DNA of 35,661 nt from positions 1 to 35,661 of the forward strand of contig NZ_BJZO01000044.1 in the NCBI RefSeq assembly GCF_007992075.1, written 5' to 3'. Below are positions 8,331 through 17,822 of this stretch, in pieces. The stretch is from Pararhodospirillum oryzae. GTDB taxonomy: Bacteria > Pseudomonadota > Alphaproteobacteria > Rhodospirillales > Rhodospirillaceae. The notes beneath the pieces are model-generated. The model was given only the letters and a program-made list of their open reading frames with translations. It did no database searches and was not told the DNA's origin. Position numbers and translations under genes: made by a program. How positions within the stretch are numbered: position 1 is the first letter of the stretch; each line of letters begins with the position of its first letter.

Positions 8331-11210
8331 ATGTCGTCCGGTACCAAATCCGGGAACACGGGCCAGGGCCCGGTTCTTGCCCCACGGGCCAAGGCCGGCC
8401 CCATCCCGTTCATGGGGGCCACGTCGTGGACCTGGACCTGGACTTACATGGCGGCGGGGGGGCTGGTCGCGGCCGTCCTGGGCGGGCCCGCCTGGGCGCA
8501 GTCCGCGGGTGGGTTCGTGGTGGGCGATTCGGCCGTGGCCACGGGCATCGGGCTGCCGATGGTGGGCGCCCTGGGATCGACGCCCGGAACCCTGTCGGCC
8601 ACCCCGGACGGCCCCGGGCGCTACGTGCCGCTCACGCCGGCCGGCAGCGGGGCGGTCCTGCCCCTGGTGGGCGCCTTGAACGAAGCGCCCTCGGCCGAGC
8701 CGGGCGTTTTGCATTTCACGCCGATTGACACCAACCACCTGCCCGATGCCGGCGGGCCAGCGGCTTCCCAAGGCACGCTTTCCCCGGCGTGGTCTGGTGC
8801 TTCCGCCGTGGCCCCGGCCGTGTCACCCGCCGCGCCGATGGTGGAGGCGCGCGGGGAGGCCCCGTTGTTCGGGGCGCCGCCGGCTGTCGGGGGAACCGCG
8901 TCCCCTTCCCCGGCGGGGCTGAGCGGCGAAACGGGCGTCGCGCCGGCGTTGCCGGTGGCGTTGATGCCGCGCCCGACGCCGGTGGCTCCGGTGGCGTCCG
9001 CCCCCGCCCGGCCCGTGCCCGCGCCCGCGCCTCCTCGGCCCGATCCGCTGGCGTCCGGGGAGTCCCTGGTGGAAGCGGACAGCCTGACCCGGGACGACGA
9101 CCTGGGGGTCATCACCGCCCGGGGCAACGTGCGGGTGGTGGGCGAAAGCCGGATTTTGCAGGCCGATGTCGTCACCTACAACACGGTCCAGGGCATGGTG
9201 ACGGCGGCCGGCCATGTGGTCTTGATGGAACGCCCGGCCCCGGGACGGCGGGGGCCGGAGGCCGAGACCAGCTTCGCCGACTACATGGAGCTGACCGGAG
9301 ACCTGAAGGACGGCTTCGTGCGGGGGATCCAGGTCCTGGGGGGCTCGGGCACCCGTCTGGCCGCCCTGTATGGCGAGCGCTCCTCCGATGCGCAAAGCCA
9401 GGAGTTCGCGCGGGGTGTCTACACGGCGTGCGCGTCGTGCTCGGGAACGGCGGTGCCCCTGCCCACCCTGACCGGCAACAGCGAGGGCACCCGGCCGCCG
9501 CCGCCGGCCTGGCAGGTCAAGGCCGCGCGGGTCACCCACGACGAGGCCGAGCACAACGTCATTTTCCATGATGCCTGGCTGGAAGCGTATGGAATCCCCG
9601 TTCTGTACACCCCCTACCTGAGCCAGCCCGATTCCACCGTGTACCGGCGTTCCGGGTTCCTCACGCCGTCCACGGGCTTTTCCGATCGCCTGGGCGCCGA
9701 GGTGCAGGTGCCCTACTACCTGGTCTTGGACGACCACAGCGACGCCCGACTCGACTTTCGCTACACCGACAAGCAAAATGCCATCTTCAATGGTCAGTAC
9801 AATCGGAACTTCAGCCGGGGCGTTTTTTCCTTCGGGGGCTCGCTTGATCCTTACGACGAGGATGGATCGGCCCAGGGGTACTATGAAAGCAACGGGACCT
9901 GGCACATCGACCCGGTGTTTCGCGCCCGTTTCGAATCGGGCCTGACCACGCGCCCGGTTTATCTGCGCCGCTTGAACGTGGATCCCAAGGACGGGGGCGA
10001 CTACCTCACCACCCGGGTGGCGCTGGAAGGCTTTGGCGAGCGTTCGCGCGGATCGGTGGAAAGCTATTATTTCCAGTCCATCACCGAAGGGCTGGCCCAG
10101 TCCGGGGTGCCCGCCGTGCCGGTGCTGGCCGACGTGTCGCTGATGAGCGATCCCCTTTGGTCCAACAGCCACGTGGAAGGTTCGGTCAACTCGATGATGG
10201 TGCGCCGGCCCGGAGGCACCGACAGCGCCCGCCTGATCGGACGGGTGGGCTACGAGGTGCCGTTCCAAGATGGCGTCGGCGGCGCCTACACCGTGTCGGC
10301 CAGCGTGCGCGGCGATGCCTATAACGCCTGGGACCAGACCCTGACCTCGGGCGATACCTACGACGGGGCCACCGGGCGCGTGGTGCCGCAGGGCTCGGTG
10401 ATCTGGCGCCATCCCCTGGTCGCGGTGGGCGATGGCTACCGGCAGGTGATCGAGCCCAAGGTCGGCGTGTTCGCGGCCCTGCCCAACAACAACCCCGACG
10501 AGATTCCCAACGAGGACAGCCGGGTGGTCACGCTGGATACCAGCACCTTGTTCCTGCCCTCGCGCGTGCCGGGACTCGACCGGGTGGAAGGGGGCGTGTG
10601 GACCGCCTACGGGATGCACTACGACTTCCGGGGATCAAAGGGCGACGCCCTCGACGTGGACGTGGGTCAGTCCTACCGGGTGGAACGCGACGAGACCGTG
10701 TTCAAGGCCGGCTCGGGGCTGGAAAACAACCTCTCCGACATCGTGGCCCGGATCCGGTACGCGCCCGCTCCCGTGCTGAGCATTCAGTACGACACGCAGC
10801 TTGACGCCGAGACCCTGGACCCGCAACGTCACGAAGTGCGCGTCACCGGGGGGACCGCCCTGGCCTCGGGCTCGATCGGCTACCTGTTCGCCGATCAGAC
10901 CACCACCCTGGATGGCGATGTGTTCACCGATCGCGAGGAAATCTCCGGCTGGGTGGCGGCGCGCCTGAGCCGGCGCTGGCAGGCCACCGGGGGGCATGTG
11001 TATAGTCTGGACCGGAATACCTCGGTGCGCACCAATCTGGGCCTGACCTATGAAGACGAGTGCCTGCGTGTTTCTTCCTTGTTTTCCCGCGATCACAGCG
11101 TGGAATTCGGAATCGAGGGGGGCACGTCGTTCCTGGTGACGCTCACCCTCAAAACCTTGGGTTCCTATACTTTTTCGCCAGGTCTTGGCCTGGGCGACAA
11201 CCCCAGTTGA
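8331..11210 (+). CDS. lptD: LPS-assembly protein LptD (OstA/Imp)
   Basis: Outer-membrane beta-barrel that, with LptE, inserts lipopolysaccharide into the outer leaflet. The 959-residue protein has a delayed signal peptide: a basic and polar N-terminus, then a hydrophobic stretch ending GGPAWAQS near residue 58. An OstA/LptA-like beta-jellyroll begins near residue 245 (VEADSLTRDDDLGVITARGNV). The barrel begins around residues 420-470, with the typical LptD sequence PVLYTPYLSQPD. A CASC pair near residue 366 could supply disulfide cysteines. Residues about 60-240 form an unusual Pro/Ala/Gly-rich spacer. The ATG at 8331 follows AAGGGAG at 8311-8317; an in-frame ATG at 8412 is possible. A TATACT (8236-8241) upstream could be a -10 element, but its -35 is weak. 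First gene of the lptD-surA-pdxA-rsmA order. Confidence 0.93.
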   Translation: MSSGTKSGNTGQGPVLAPRAKAGPIPFMGATSWTWTWTYMAAGGLVAAVLGGPAWAQSAGGFVVGDSAVATGIGLPMVGALGSTPGTLSATPDGPGRYVPLTPAGSGAVLPLVGALNEAPSAEPGVLHFTPIDTNHLPDAGGPAASQGTLSPAWSGASAVAPAVSPAAPMVEARGEAPLFGAPPAVGGTASPSPAGLSGETGVAPALPVALMPRPTPVAPVASAPARPVPAPAPPRPDPLASGESLVEADSLTRDDDLGVITARGNVRVVGESRILQADVVTYNTVQGMVTAAGHVVLMERPAPGRRGPEAETSFADYMELTGDLKDGFVRGIQVLGGSGTRLAALYGERSSDAQSQEFARGVYTACASCSGTAVPLPTLTGNSEGTRPPPPAWQVKAARVTHDEAEHNVIFHDAWLEAYGIPVLYTPYLSQPDSTVYRRSGFLTPSTGFSDRLGAEVQVPYYLVLDDHSDARLDFRYTDKQNAIFNGQYNRNFSRGVFSFGGSLDPYDEDGSAQGYYESNGTWHIDPVFRARFESGLTTRPVYLRRLNVDPKDGGDYLTTRVALEGFGERSRGSVESYYFQSITEGLAQSGVPAVPVLADVSLMSDPLWSNSHVEGSVNSMMVRRPGGTDSARLIGRVGYEVPFQDGVGGAYTVSASVRGDAYNAWDQTLTSGDTYDGATGRVVPQGSVIWRHPLVAVGDGYRQVIEPKVGVFAALPNNNPDEIPNEDSRVVTLDTSTLFLPSRVPGLDRVEGGVWTAYGMHYDFRGSKGDALDVDVGQSYRVERDETVFKAGSGLENNLSDIVARIRYAPAPVLSIQYDTQLDAETLDPQRHEVRVTGGTALASGSIGYLFADQTTTLDGDVFTDREEISGWVAARLSRRWQATGGHVYSLDRNTSVRTNLGLTYEDECLRVSSLFSRDHSVEFGIEGGTSFLVTLTLKTLGSYTFSPGLGLGDNPS

Positions 11211-11222
11211 TCGAGGATCGCC

Positions 11223-12593
11223 GTGCCGTTGTTCGTTCGCCCTTTTGCGTGCCCTCTCCCGGGCTGTCGCGTTCCCGTCGCGGGGCGGCGGGGGCGCGGG
11301 TCCTTCCTGCTGGCCCTGGCCGTGGGCCTTGCCTGGCTGGCCGGACCGGCGGGCGTGTCGCCGGCCCTGGCGCAGGGCGGCCCCGCCCCTGAAAAACGCG
11401 CCGCGCCGGCCCAGCCGCTGGCGGGCGAGCGCATCGTCGCGGTGGTGAACGAGGATGCCATTTCAGGGCGCGACCTGGCCGCGCGCATGGATATCGTGGC
11501 CGCGACCTCGCGCCTGCCCAACATCCCCGAGGTGCGCCAGCGCCTGGCGCCGCAGATCCTGCGCGCGCTGATCGACGAAACCTTGAAGCTCCAGGAAACC
11601 CGGCGCGCCAACATCTCGGTGGGTCCCGACGACATCGCCCAGGGGGTCGAGCGCCTGGAGCGCCAGAACAACCTGCCGCCGGGGGGGCTGGAAAAGGCCT
11701 TCAAGGCGGCGGGCCTCAACTGGGACAGCCTGGTCCGCCAGGTCCGCGCCGAAATGGGGTGGATCAAGGTGGTGCAGGCCTCGCTGGTGCCCCGGGTGAG
11801 CGTTTCCGACGACGAAATCTCGCTCTACGAAGCCAACTTGCGCCGGAACCTGGGGCAGCCCGAGTATCTGGTGGCCGATATCTTCCTGGCGGTGGACGAC
11901 CCCGCGCAGGACGGCGAGGTGCGCGCCGCCGCCAACCGCCTCATCGAGCAGATGCGCGAGGGCGCCAATTTCGCCGCCCTGGCCCGGCAGTTCTCGCGCG
12001 GGCCCAGCGCCCAGCGCGGGGGAGATCTGGGCTGGGTCGGACCGGGGGACGTGGACCAGGATGTCCTGGCCGTGCTGCGTCAGATGAACCCCGGCAATTT
12101 GTCTCAGCCGGTGCGGGCCTTCGGAGGCTATCATATCCTGCTGATGCGCGATCGACGCCTGGCCGGAGCCGGGCAGGGGGCTTCCTTCCCCGTGCTGTCG
12201 CGCGTGATCGTGGCCGAGGAGGGCCCCCGGGCCCTGCCGGCCGCCAAACGGGCCTCGGTGATGGAACGGCTCAAGACCGTGCGCGGTTGCGAGGCGTTCA
12301 ATGCCCTGGCCCGCGAAGTCGGCCCGCCGTCGGGACCCATGGGACCGGTGGACCCGCAGCGCCTGCCCGTCGAGGTGCGCGATGTGGTGAGCCATCTTGA
12401 GATCGGCGAGCCCTCGGCCCCCTTGCCCAGCGAGGGGGTGCTGGCGGTCGTGATGGTGTGCGAGCGGCCCCAGGGCGGGATGCCCGACCGCAGCACCATC
12501 CGCGAGCGTCTGGCTCAACAGAAACTGGAGGGGCTGGCCCAGCGCCGGCTGAGAGATCTCCGTCAACAGGCAATCATCGATGTCCGAGTGTGA
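11223..12593 (+). CDS. surA: Periplasmic chaperone / peptidyl-prolyl isomerase SurA
   Basis: Periplasmic chaperone for outer-membrane proteins, including LptD. The 456-residue protein has an Arg-rich N-terminus and a signal peptide whose hydrophobic core ends at about residue 51 (SPALAQ). A SurA N-domain follows (VNEDAISGRDL, LIDETLKLQE), then one clear parvulin rotamase domain at about residues 210-320 (FSRGPSAQRGGDLGWV, GGYHILL). A second, degenerate C-terminal domain is probable. The GTG at 11223 has GAGG at 11213-11216. The gene starts 12 bp after lptD and overlaps pdxA by 14 bases. The enterobacterial lptD-surA-pdxA-rsmA order supports the assignment. Confidence 0.92.
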   Translation: MPLFVRPFACPLPGCRVPVAGRRGRGSFLLALAVGLAWLAGPAGVSPALAQGGPAPEKRAAPAQPLAGERIVAVVNEDAISGRDLAARMDIVAATSRLPNIPEVRQRLAPQILRALIDETLKLQETRRANISVGPDDIAQGVERLERQNNLPPGGLEKAFKAAGLNWDSLVRQVRAEMGWIKVVQASLVPRVSVSDDEISLYEANLRRNLGQPEYLVADIFLAVDDPAQDGEVRAAANRLIEQMREGANFAALARQFSRGPSAQRGGDLGWVGPGDVDQDVLAVLRQMNPGNLSQPVRAFGGYHILLMRDRRLAGAGQGASFPVLSRVIVAEEGPRALPAAKRASVMERLKTVRGCEAFNALAREVGPPSGPMGPVDPQRLPVEVRDVVSHLEIGEPSAPLPSEGVLAVVMVCERPQGGMPDRSTIRERLAQQKLEGLAQRRLRDLRQQAIIDVRV

Positions 12594-13650
12594 GGGCACC
12601 CCCAACCATGGGGCGCAAGAGCCGCTATTAGCGGTGTCGATGGGCGAACCCGCCGGGATCGGCGGGGAAATCGCCCTGATGGCGTGGGAGCGGCGGGCCG
12701 AGGCCCTGCCGCCGTTTTTCATCGTGGGGGATCCGGACTGGCTGGCCAGCGTGGCCCGCCGGATGGATCTCGGGCGGGTGGAAGCCATCGATCATCCCAA
12801 CCAGGCGATCGATACCTTCGCGCGGGCCTTGCCCGTGCTGCCCAGCCCCGTTCCCCTGGCCCGGCCGTCGTGGCCCGGGCATGGCGATCCCTTGAACGCG
12901 CCGGCCGTGGTTGGCGCCATTGAGCATACCGTGGCCCTGGTCGCCGCCGGGGCCGCCGATGGCGTGGTCACCTTGCCCATCCACAAGCGGATCTTGCTGG
13001 AAGGCGGGTTTACCCATCCGGGGCACACCGAATACCTGGGCGTGCTGGCCGGGCGCCACTGGCCCGATCAGCCGGCCCGCGCCGTCATGATGCTGGTGGG
13101 CAAGGGCCTGCGGGTGTCGCCGGTGACGGTGCACATGCCCTTGCGCCGCGCCATCGAGATCTTGGACCGGGACATGATCGTGGCCACCGGCGAGGTGGTT
13201 GCCCGCGCCCTGATCGACGACCTTGGCGTTGAATCGCCACGCCTGGTGGTGGCGGGCCTGAACCCGCACGCCGGCGAGGACGGCCGCCTGGGCCACGAGG
13301 ACCAGGACATCATCGCCCCGGCCGTGGCCACCTTGGTCTCGCGGGGCATCCGGGTGCAAGGCCCGCTGCCGGCCGATACCTTGTTCCACGCCGAGGCCCG
13401 CGCCGGCTACGACGCCGCCTTGTGCATGGTGCACGACCAGGCCTTGATTCCGCTCAAGACCCTGGATTTCCACGGGGGGGTCAACGTGACCCTGGGCCTG
13501 CCCTTCGTGCGCACCTCGCCCGATCACGGCACCGCGTTTGCCCTGGCCGGCCACGGTGGCGCGCGTCCCGACAGCCTGATGGCGGCCTTGCGCGTGGCGG
13601 CGACCATGACGGCGCGCCGCCGCGCCCAGGGCCGGAGTCCGCGTCCGTGA
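12580..13650 (+). CDS. pdxA: 4-hydroxythreonine-4-phosphate dehydrogenase PdxA
   Basis: NAD-dependent enzyme of the DXP-dependent pyridoxal phosphate pathway; it oxidises 4-phosphohydroxy-threonine before the PdxJ step. The 356-residue protein shows the family start [11 protein letters not shown], the HPGHTEYL segment, and three His-containing metal-site regions: VTVHMPL (about residue 183), LNPHAGEDG (about 229) and [10 protein letters not shown] (about 285). SPDHGTAF lies near the C-terminus. The ATG at 12580 lies within the 3' end of surA, so translation is probably coupled. The stop overlaps the rsmA start as GTGA. Confidence 0.96.
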   Translation: MSECEGTPNHGAQEPLLAVSMGEPAGIGGEIALMAWERRAEALPPFFIVGDPDWLASVARRMDLGRVEAIDHPNQAIDTFARALPVLPSPVPLARPSWPGHGDPLNAPAVVGAIEHTVALVAAGAADGVVTLPIHKRILLEGGFTHPGHTEYLGVLAGRHWPDQPARAVMMLVGKGLRVSPVTVHMPLRRAIEILDRDMIVATGEVVARALIDDLGVESPRLVVAGLNPHAGEDGRLGHEDQDIIAPAVATLVSRGIRVQGPLPADTLFHAEARAGYDAALCMVHDQALIPLKTLDFHGGVNVTLGLPFVRTSPDHGTAFALAGHGGARPDSLMAALRVAATMTARRRAQGRSPRP

Positions 13651-14573
13651 GCCTGCCGGTTGATCCGGCCGGGTCTTCCAGCGCCGCCGCGATGGCGGCG
13701 CTGGCCGCCCTGCCGCCGCTGCGCGACGTGATCGCCGCCCACGGGCTGGAAGCCCGCAAGGCGCTGGGCCAGAATTTCCTGTTCGACCTGAACCTGACCG
13801 GGCGCATCGCCCGCGCCGCCGGCGACCTGACCACGGGGACCGTGATCGAGGTGGGGCCGGGGCCGGGAGGGCTGACCCGGGCCTTGCTGGCGGCCGGAGC
13901 CCGGCGGGTGATCGCGATCGAGCGCGACCCGCGCTGTCGCGACGTGCTGGCCGCCATCGCCGCCGCGTGCCCGGGACGCCTGGAGGTAATCGAGGGCGAC
14001 GCCCTGGAGGTGGACGCGGCCCGCCTGGGCGACGGCCCCCGGCGCATTGTCGCCAACCTGCCCTACAACGTCGCCACGCCCTTGCTGCTGGGCTGGCTGC
14101 GCGACGCCACCGCGTTCACCTGCCTGGTCTTGATGTTCCAGAAGGAAGTGGTCGATCGCCTCGCGGCCCGGCCGGGGACCAAGGACTATGGCCGGCTGTC
14201 GGTGATCACCCAGTGGCGGGCGGTGGTGACGCCGCAGTTCGAGGTGCATCCGCGCGCCTTCGTGCCGCCGCCGGCGGTGACCTCGACCGTGGTGCGCCTC
14301 GACCCCCGCCCCGAACCCCTGGCCCCCGCCCGCCTGGAAACCCTGGAGCGGGTGACGGCGGCCGCCTTCGGCCAGCGGCGCAAGATGCTGCGCGCCAGCC
14401 TGAAGCCGCTGGGCGATCCGCTGGCCTTGTGCGCCGAGGCCGGCCTTGACCCCACCGCCCGCGCCGAAACCATCCCGGTGGAAGGATTCGCCGCCCTGGC
14501 CCGCGCCGTGGACGAAAGGGCCAGGGCCCCCTCCCCGCCGGCGGCGGGGAACGCTACAGTAGCGCGGGCCTGA
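13647..14573 (+). CDS. rsmA: 16S rRNA dimethyladenosine transferase RsmA (KsgA)
   Basis: SAM-dependent enzyme that dimethylates the two adjacent adenosines near the 3' end of 16S rRNA during small-subunit assembly. With the GTG start at 13647 the protein is 308 residues. It has GQNFL (41-45), the SAM-binding [10 protein letters not shown] (68-77) and the catalytic NLPYN (137-141), then the C-terminal helical domain with [13 protein letters not shown] is preferred because it overlaps the pdxA stop and has GGAG at 13634-13637. The in-frame ATG at 13692 would trim 15 residues without touching the fold. Confidence 0.96.
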   Translation: MSLPVDPAGSSSAAAMAALAALPPLRDVIAAHGLEARKALGQNFLFDLNLTGRIARAAGDLTTGTVIEVGPGPGGLTRALLAAGARRVIAIERDPRCRDVLAAIAAACPGRLEVIEGDALEVDAARLGDGPRRIVANLPYNVATPLLLGWLRDATAFTCLVLMFQKEVVDRLAARPGTKDYGRLSVITQWRAVVTPQFEVHPRAFVPPPAVTSTVVRLDPRPEPLAPARLETLERVTAAAFGQRRKMLRASLKPLGDPLALCAEAGLDPTARAETIPVEGFAALARAVDERARAPSPPAAGNATVARA

Positions 14574-14575
14574 CC

Positions 14576-14597
14576 CCCTCCCCGGGGCCGGGGAGGG
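14576..14597 (+). terminator. GC hairpin after rsmA
   Basis: A perfect 8-bp stem, CCCTCCCC (14576-14583) against GGGGAGGG (14590-14597), surrounds a 6-base loop just past the rsmA stop. There is no T-run, so termination would be weak or Rho-assisted. Confidence 0.5.
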
Positions 14598-14622
14598 CGA
14601 GACATCACGAGGAGGGAAAACC

Positions 14623-16104
14623 GTGGCTCAACTCATTCTTTGCTGCGATGGCGCCTGGACCCGGCCGGTCCCGGGCGCCGAAGCCCAGCCGACCAACGTG
14701 GCCCGGCTGCACAACGCCCTGGCCACCCTGGCCGCCGATGGCACCGAGCAGAAGCGCTACTACGACCCGGGCGTGGGCGCCGGGCTGCTCGGGCGCGTTC
14801 TGAAGGGCGGCCTGGGCGAAAGCCTGACCGGGTCGGTTCTGAACGCCCTCAAGTGGCTGGCCGAAACCTGGCAGCCGGGCGACCGGATCTTTGTGTTTGG
14901 CGGCAGCCGGGGGGCGTGGACCGCGCGCACCGTGGCCGGCGTGGTCGCCAGCCACGGCGTGCTCGATGCCGCCCAGGTGCCGACCCAAGATGAACTCTGG
15001 CGTCGTCTGGAAGCCCTGCTCGATGCCGCCCGCCGTCAGGCGGACCCGGCGCCCGAGGTGACTCCCCTGCGCGCGGCCGAGGTTCATTTCCTGGGCGCGT
15101 GGGACACGGTGGGACCGCGCGGCGTGCCCCGCGATCTGGCGCTGGCCGGCAAGATCGACAACCCCGCCCGCCTGGCCTTCCCCGACACCACCCTCAGCGC
15201 CCGGGTGCGCCATGCCCGCCACGCCGTGGCCATGGATGAAACGCGCCCCAGCTTCACCCCCACCTTGTGGACCGGTCTTCAGGGCCATCCCGACGCGGTC
15301 CAGATGTGGTTCGCGGGCGCCCATGGCGACGTCGCCGGCCTCACGGGCGAGGGCGGCCTGGCCGACGCCGCGCTGGCGTGGATGATGGACGAGGCTGTGT
15401 CGCAGGGGCTGGCCTTGCGTCCCCGGGTGCGGGGGCGCCTTGTCCTGGATCCGCGCGCGCGCATTCACCGGGCGGCCTCGACCGCCCTGGCCGGCTCGCG
15501 CCCGCGTCCGGTGCCGCGCCTCGACGACCCGGCGGCGGCCTTCCATCCCACGGTGCTGGAACGCCACATCGACCCGCCTTTGTCGGAAGATGCCTACTGG
15601 CCGACCACCGTGCTGGCCGCCGGCACCTCGGCGACCCTCGACATCCAGGCCCGCGAGCCCTGGAACCGGACGGGGCTGTGGCTGGAAGCCGGGCGTTCCT
15701 ACCGCTTTGTCGCCCAAGGGCAATGGGTGGATGGCGCGCTCAAGTGCGGTCCGGGCGGGCTGGCCGATGCCGGCAGCCAGACCAGCACCCCGGGCCAGGC
15801 GATTTCCGACGCCATGGCCCGTTTGCAAGAGGGGTTGCGCCGGGCCACGGGGGATGCGCACCTGAGCGTGCCGTTGCTGCGCCGCGCCCCGGGCTTGCCC
15901 TGGTTCTCGCTGGTGGGCGTGATCGCCTCGGAACCCGCCTTCGCCAAGCCGAAGCACTCCCCCGGGCTTGAAACCCTGGCCCTGGGCGCCGACGCGACCG
16001 TGACCCCGGCGACTTCCGGGTATCTGTACGCCTTCGCCAACGACCTGTGGCCCTCGTATGGCAACAACCAACGGTCGGTGCGCCTGACGGTGACGGCCCT
16101 TTAA
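14623..16104 (+). CDS. DUF2235 alpha/beta hydrolase fused to a LecA-like lectin domain
   Basis: The N-terminal half (about residues 1-300) matches the DUF2235 hydrolase family that includes Tle1-type type VI phospholipases: LCCDGAW near the start, TNVARLH, YYDPGVG, and the nucleophile elbow G93-G-S95-R-G97 followed by AWTAR. Further family-like stretches are FLGAWDTVG and VQMWFAGAHGDV. The C-terminal part (about 335-493) resembles the PA-IL/LecA galactose-binding jellyroll: TGLWLEAGRSYRF, GQW, CGPGG, then GYLYAFANDLW and YGNNQ at the end. No signal peptide is seen. The GTG at 14623 has a near-perfect AGGAGGG ribosome binding site. Substrate is unknown; a lipid or phospholipid is plausible for the family. 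No VgrG, PAAR or immunity gene is adjacent. Confidence 0.8.
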   Translation: MAQLILCCDGAWTRPVPGAEAQPTNVARLHNALATLAADGTEQKRYYDPGVGAGLLGRVLKGGLGESLTGSVLNALKWLAETWQPGDRIFVFGGSRGAWTARTVAGVVASHGVLDAAQVPTQDELWRRLEALLDAARRQADPAPEVTPLRAAEVHFLGAWDTVGPRGVPRDLALAGKIDNPARLAFPDTTLSARVRHARHAVAMDETRPSFTPTLWTGLQGHPDAVQMWFAGAHGDVAGLTGEGGLADAALAWMMDEAVSQGLALRPRVRGRLVLDPRARIHRAASTALAGSRPRPVPRLDDPAAAFHPTVLERHIDPPLSEDAYWPTTVLAAGTSATLDIQAREPWNRTGLWLEAGRSYRFVAQGQWVDGALKCGPGGLADAGSQTSTPGQAISDAMARLQEGLRRATGDAHLSVPLLRRAPGLPWFSLVGVIASEPAFAKPKHSPGLETLALGADATVTPATSGYLYAFANDLWPSYGNNQRSVRLTVTAL

Positions 16105-16112
16105 GGAAGGCG

Positions 16113-16140
16113 GGGCCCGGCTTCGATGAAAGCCGGGCCC
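16113..16140 (+). terminator. Hairpin terminator after the DUF2235 gene
   Basis: An 11-bp perfect stem, GGGCCCGGCTT (16113-16123) and AAGCCGGGCCC (16130-16140), has a 6-base loop and starts 8 bp after the stop codon. A short pyrimidine stretch follows rather than a clean T-run. Confidence 0.65.
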
Positions 16141-16220
16141 TCCCGTGTCTGATCCGGGGAGGCTCGCGTCCCCGGATCCCATCGCGTGAGGGTGTTTTGG
16201 GGGCCGACGTGGGAAACAAA

Positions 16221-16730
16221 ATGCACGCGGGGATGCGCGGACCAAAGGCAGGGGCGCCCGGCGGGGCCGCCGTCCTGCTGGCCGGCCTGGGGCTGATGGC
16301 GGCGGGCTGCGGTCCGGCCGGGCCTTTCGTCGATTACGAGCAACCCCGCGAAACCCCGGTGATCCGGACCCTTGGCAGCCCGGAACGGGCGGCGGTGTGC
16401 TTCCGGGGCGACGCCAAGGCCCAGGCCGCCGAGTTGCAGGCCCTGGCCGATGCCCATTGCGCCAGGCAGGACCTGAAGGCCCGCTTCACCGACATCAGGA
16501 CCTACCAGTGCTCGGTCTTGCATCCGCACGTGGCCTACTACACCTGCGTGCCGGAGGCCGAGGCGGCCGAGGCGGCTGGCCCGGGGAGCGATAAAATCAC
16601 CGCGCCGGGTCCCGTGATCGTGCCGCCGGCCACCCGGTCCACCACTCTTGGGGTCACGGGATCGGGGGCCTCTCCGCAGGCCGCGGGAGCCTGGAACGCG
16701 GACCCGTTTTCATCCCTGCCCAGCTGGTAA
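16221..16730 (+). CDS. Small putative lipoprotein (169 aa), function unknown
   Basis: Begins at the ATG at 16221 with GTGGGAA shortly upstream. The N-terminus is basic, then hydrophobic (GGAAVLLAGLGLMAAGC), ending in a lipobox-like A-A-G-C, so the Cys near residue 32 could be lipidated. The mature part has four more Cys residues (in AVCFRG, AHCARQ, YQCSV and YTCVP), enough for two disulfides, in a compact domain with the segment FTDIRTYQCSV. The last 50 residues are Pro/Gly/Ser-rich. No family is recognised. It is preceded by a terminator and is probably a single gene. Its stop codon lies at the edge of the repeat region. Confidence 0.6.
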   Translation: MHAGMRGPKAGAPGGAAVLLAGLGLMAAGCGPAGPFVDYEQPRETPVIRTLGSPERAAVCFRGDAKAQAAELQALADAHCARQDLKARFTDIRTYQCSVLHPHVAYYTCVPEAEAAEAAGPGSDKITAPGPVIVPPATRSTTLGVTGSGASPQAAGAWNADPFSSLPSW

Positions 16731-16744
16731 AAGGCCGGCCTGCC

Positions 16745-16834
16745 GTCAAGGACGCACGTATCCCCGTTTCTTGTGGATAACTTTGTGGACAAGCCCGGGA
16801 AGGATGCAAGCCGGGCCAGGGATTCCAGGGAGTC
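16745..16834 (+). repeat. DnaA-box/GANTC repeat, copy 1
   Basis: GTCAAG at 16745, DnaA box TGTGGATAA at 16772, second box TGTGGACAA at 16784, GATTC at 16821 and GAGTC at 16830. Both boxes read as DnaA boxes (TTATCCACA, TTGTCCACA) on the minus strand. One of the two best-preserved copies for box 2. A third GANTC lies at 16861. Confidence 0.85.
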
Positions 16835-17108
16835 GCCTCCCGTCGCCCAAAAGAGAGGCGGATTCATCCGGGCCGTGAGGCTCAAGCATAAATCTTGAGC
16901 CCATGCTCTGCCGCAAACCCTGCATTTAGTTCCAGGCAGGGGACGGGGTGCTCTTAGAACGAGATTTTGTATTCGTAGGCAATTTTTAACGGTTCCCCTG
17001 CCGGGGCCTGTCCGCTTCAACGTGACGCGGACGGACTCAAACAAATTTCCACGCGGGAAAGACAACCGGCGGATCGGCTGAAGGCGTGCCCTCCAACACG
17101 GTGCGGCA

Positions 17109-17198
17109 GGCAGGTGTCCGCGCGGTGGGCGTTCTTGTGGATAACTGTGTGGGCGATTTTGAGGGTAACGCAAACCGGCCCAGGGATTCCAAGAGGTT
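17109..17198 (+). repeat. DnaA-box/GANTC repeat, copy 2 (degenerate)
   Basis: TGTGGATAA is intact at 17136. The second box is TGTGGGCGA at 17148. GATTC is at 17185, the standard 49-base distance. The partner GAGTC is lost by substitution, and the 5' GTCAAG is not conserved. Confidence 0.75.
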
Positions 17199-17363
17199 GC
17201 CCGCCGTCGTTCACCATGGGGATGATTGCCTCATCCTCCTGAAAAAGCAGGAAAAAATAAAATTCCCGAAGCCGTGCCCGGAAGGGAAGGGGCCGGTGGC
17301 GCGTGCTTTCGCCATCCATCGGGAAAACATCCACGTCCGAGATCGGGGACCTCGCGGGAACAG

Positions 17364-17453
17364 GAGGTGGGGCCTGTCGTTTTGGGTTTTTGTGGATAAC
17401 GTGGTGGACAAGCCCGGGGGCAAGCGTTGGAAAGAATGGGGAAAACAAGGGCC
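17364..17453 (+). repeat. DnaA-box/GANTC repeat, copy 3 (most diverged)
   Basis: TGTGGATAA is intact at 17391 and GGTGGACAA is at 17403, 12 bases on. The paired GANTC sites at +49 and +58 are absent. A GATTC followed by an AT-rich stretch lies at 17495. Confidence 0.65.
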
Positions 17454-17822
17454 GGCCCGTGCCGCAGAAGGCAGGGGGCTTCGGCTAATTCCTTGATTCA
17501 AAAATAAAATATCGGCATTCATCCGCTTTCCGGGTGTGTGATCCGGTTGGAGGGGCTGGTTTGGTCTCCCCTGGTTCGGGGAAGGCCCCCTGTGCAAAAC
17601 CGAGTCACGCCGGCGCCTTCGCCTGTCCGCGCGCGGATCCTCGGGGCAGGCGGACCGGGGAGGGGGCACGAGGGGAGCATGCGAGAACCCGAGCGTTCCG
17701 CAGGAGCGTGGAAGGACTCTAGATATTTGATCTGGTTGATCTTTTCGTAAGAAGCGCTGCCTTTTTCCCCGGGGTCCCCTTCGGGCGGTTTCCGGCTTTC
17801 CGCGCAAGGCGGCGGGCGGGCT

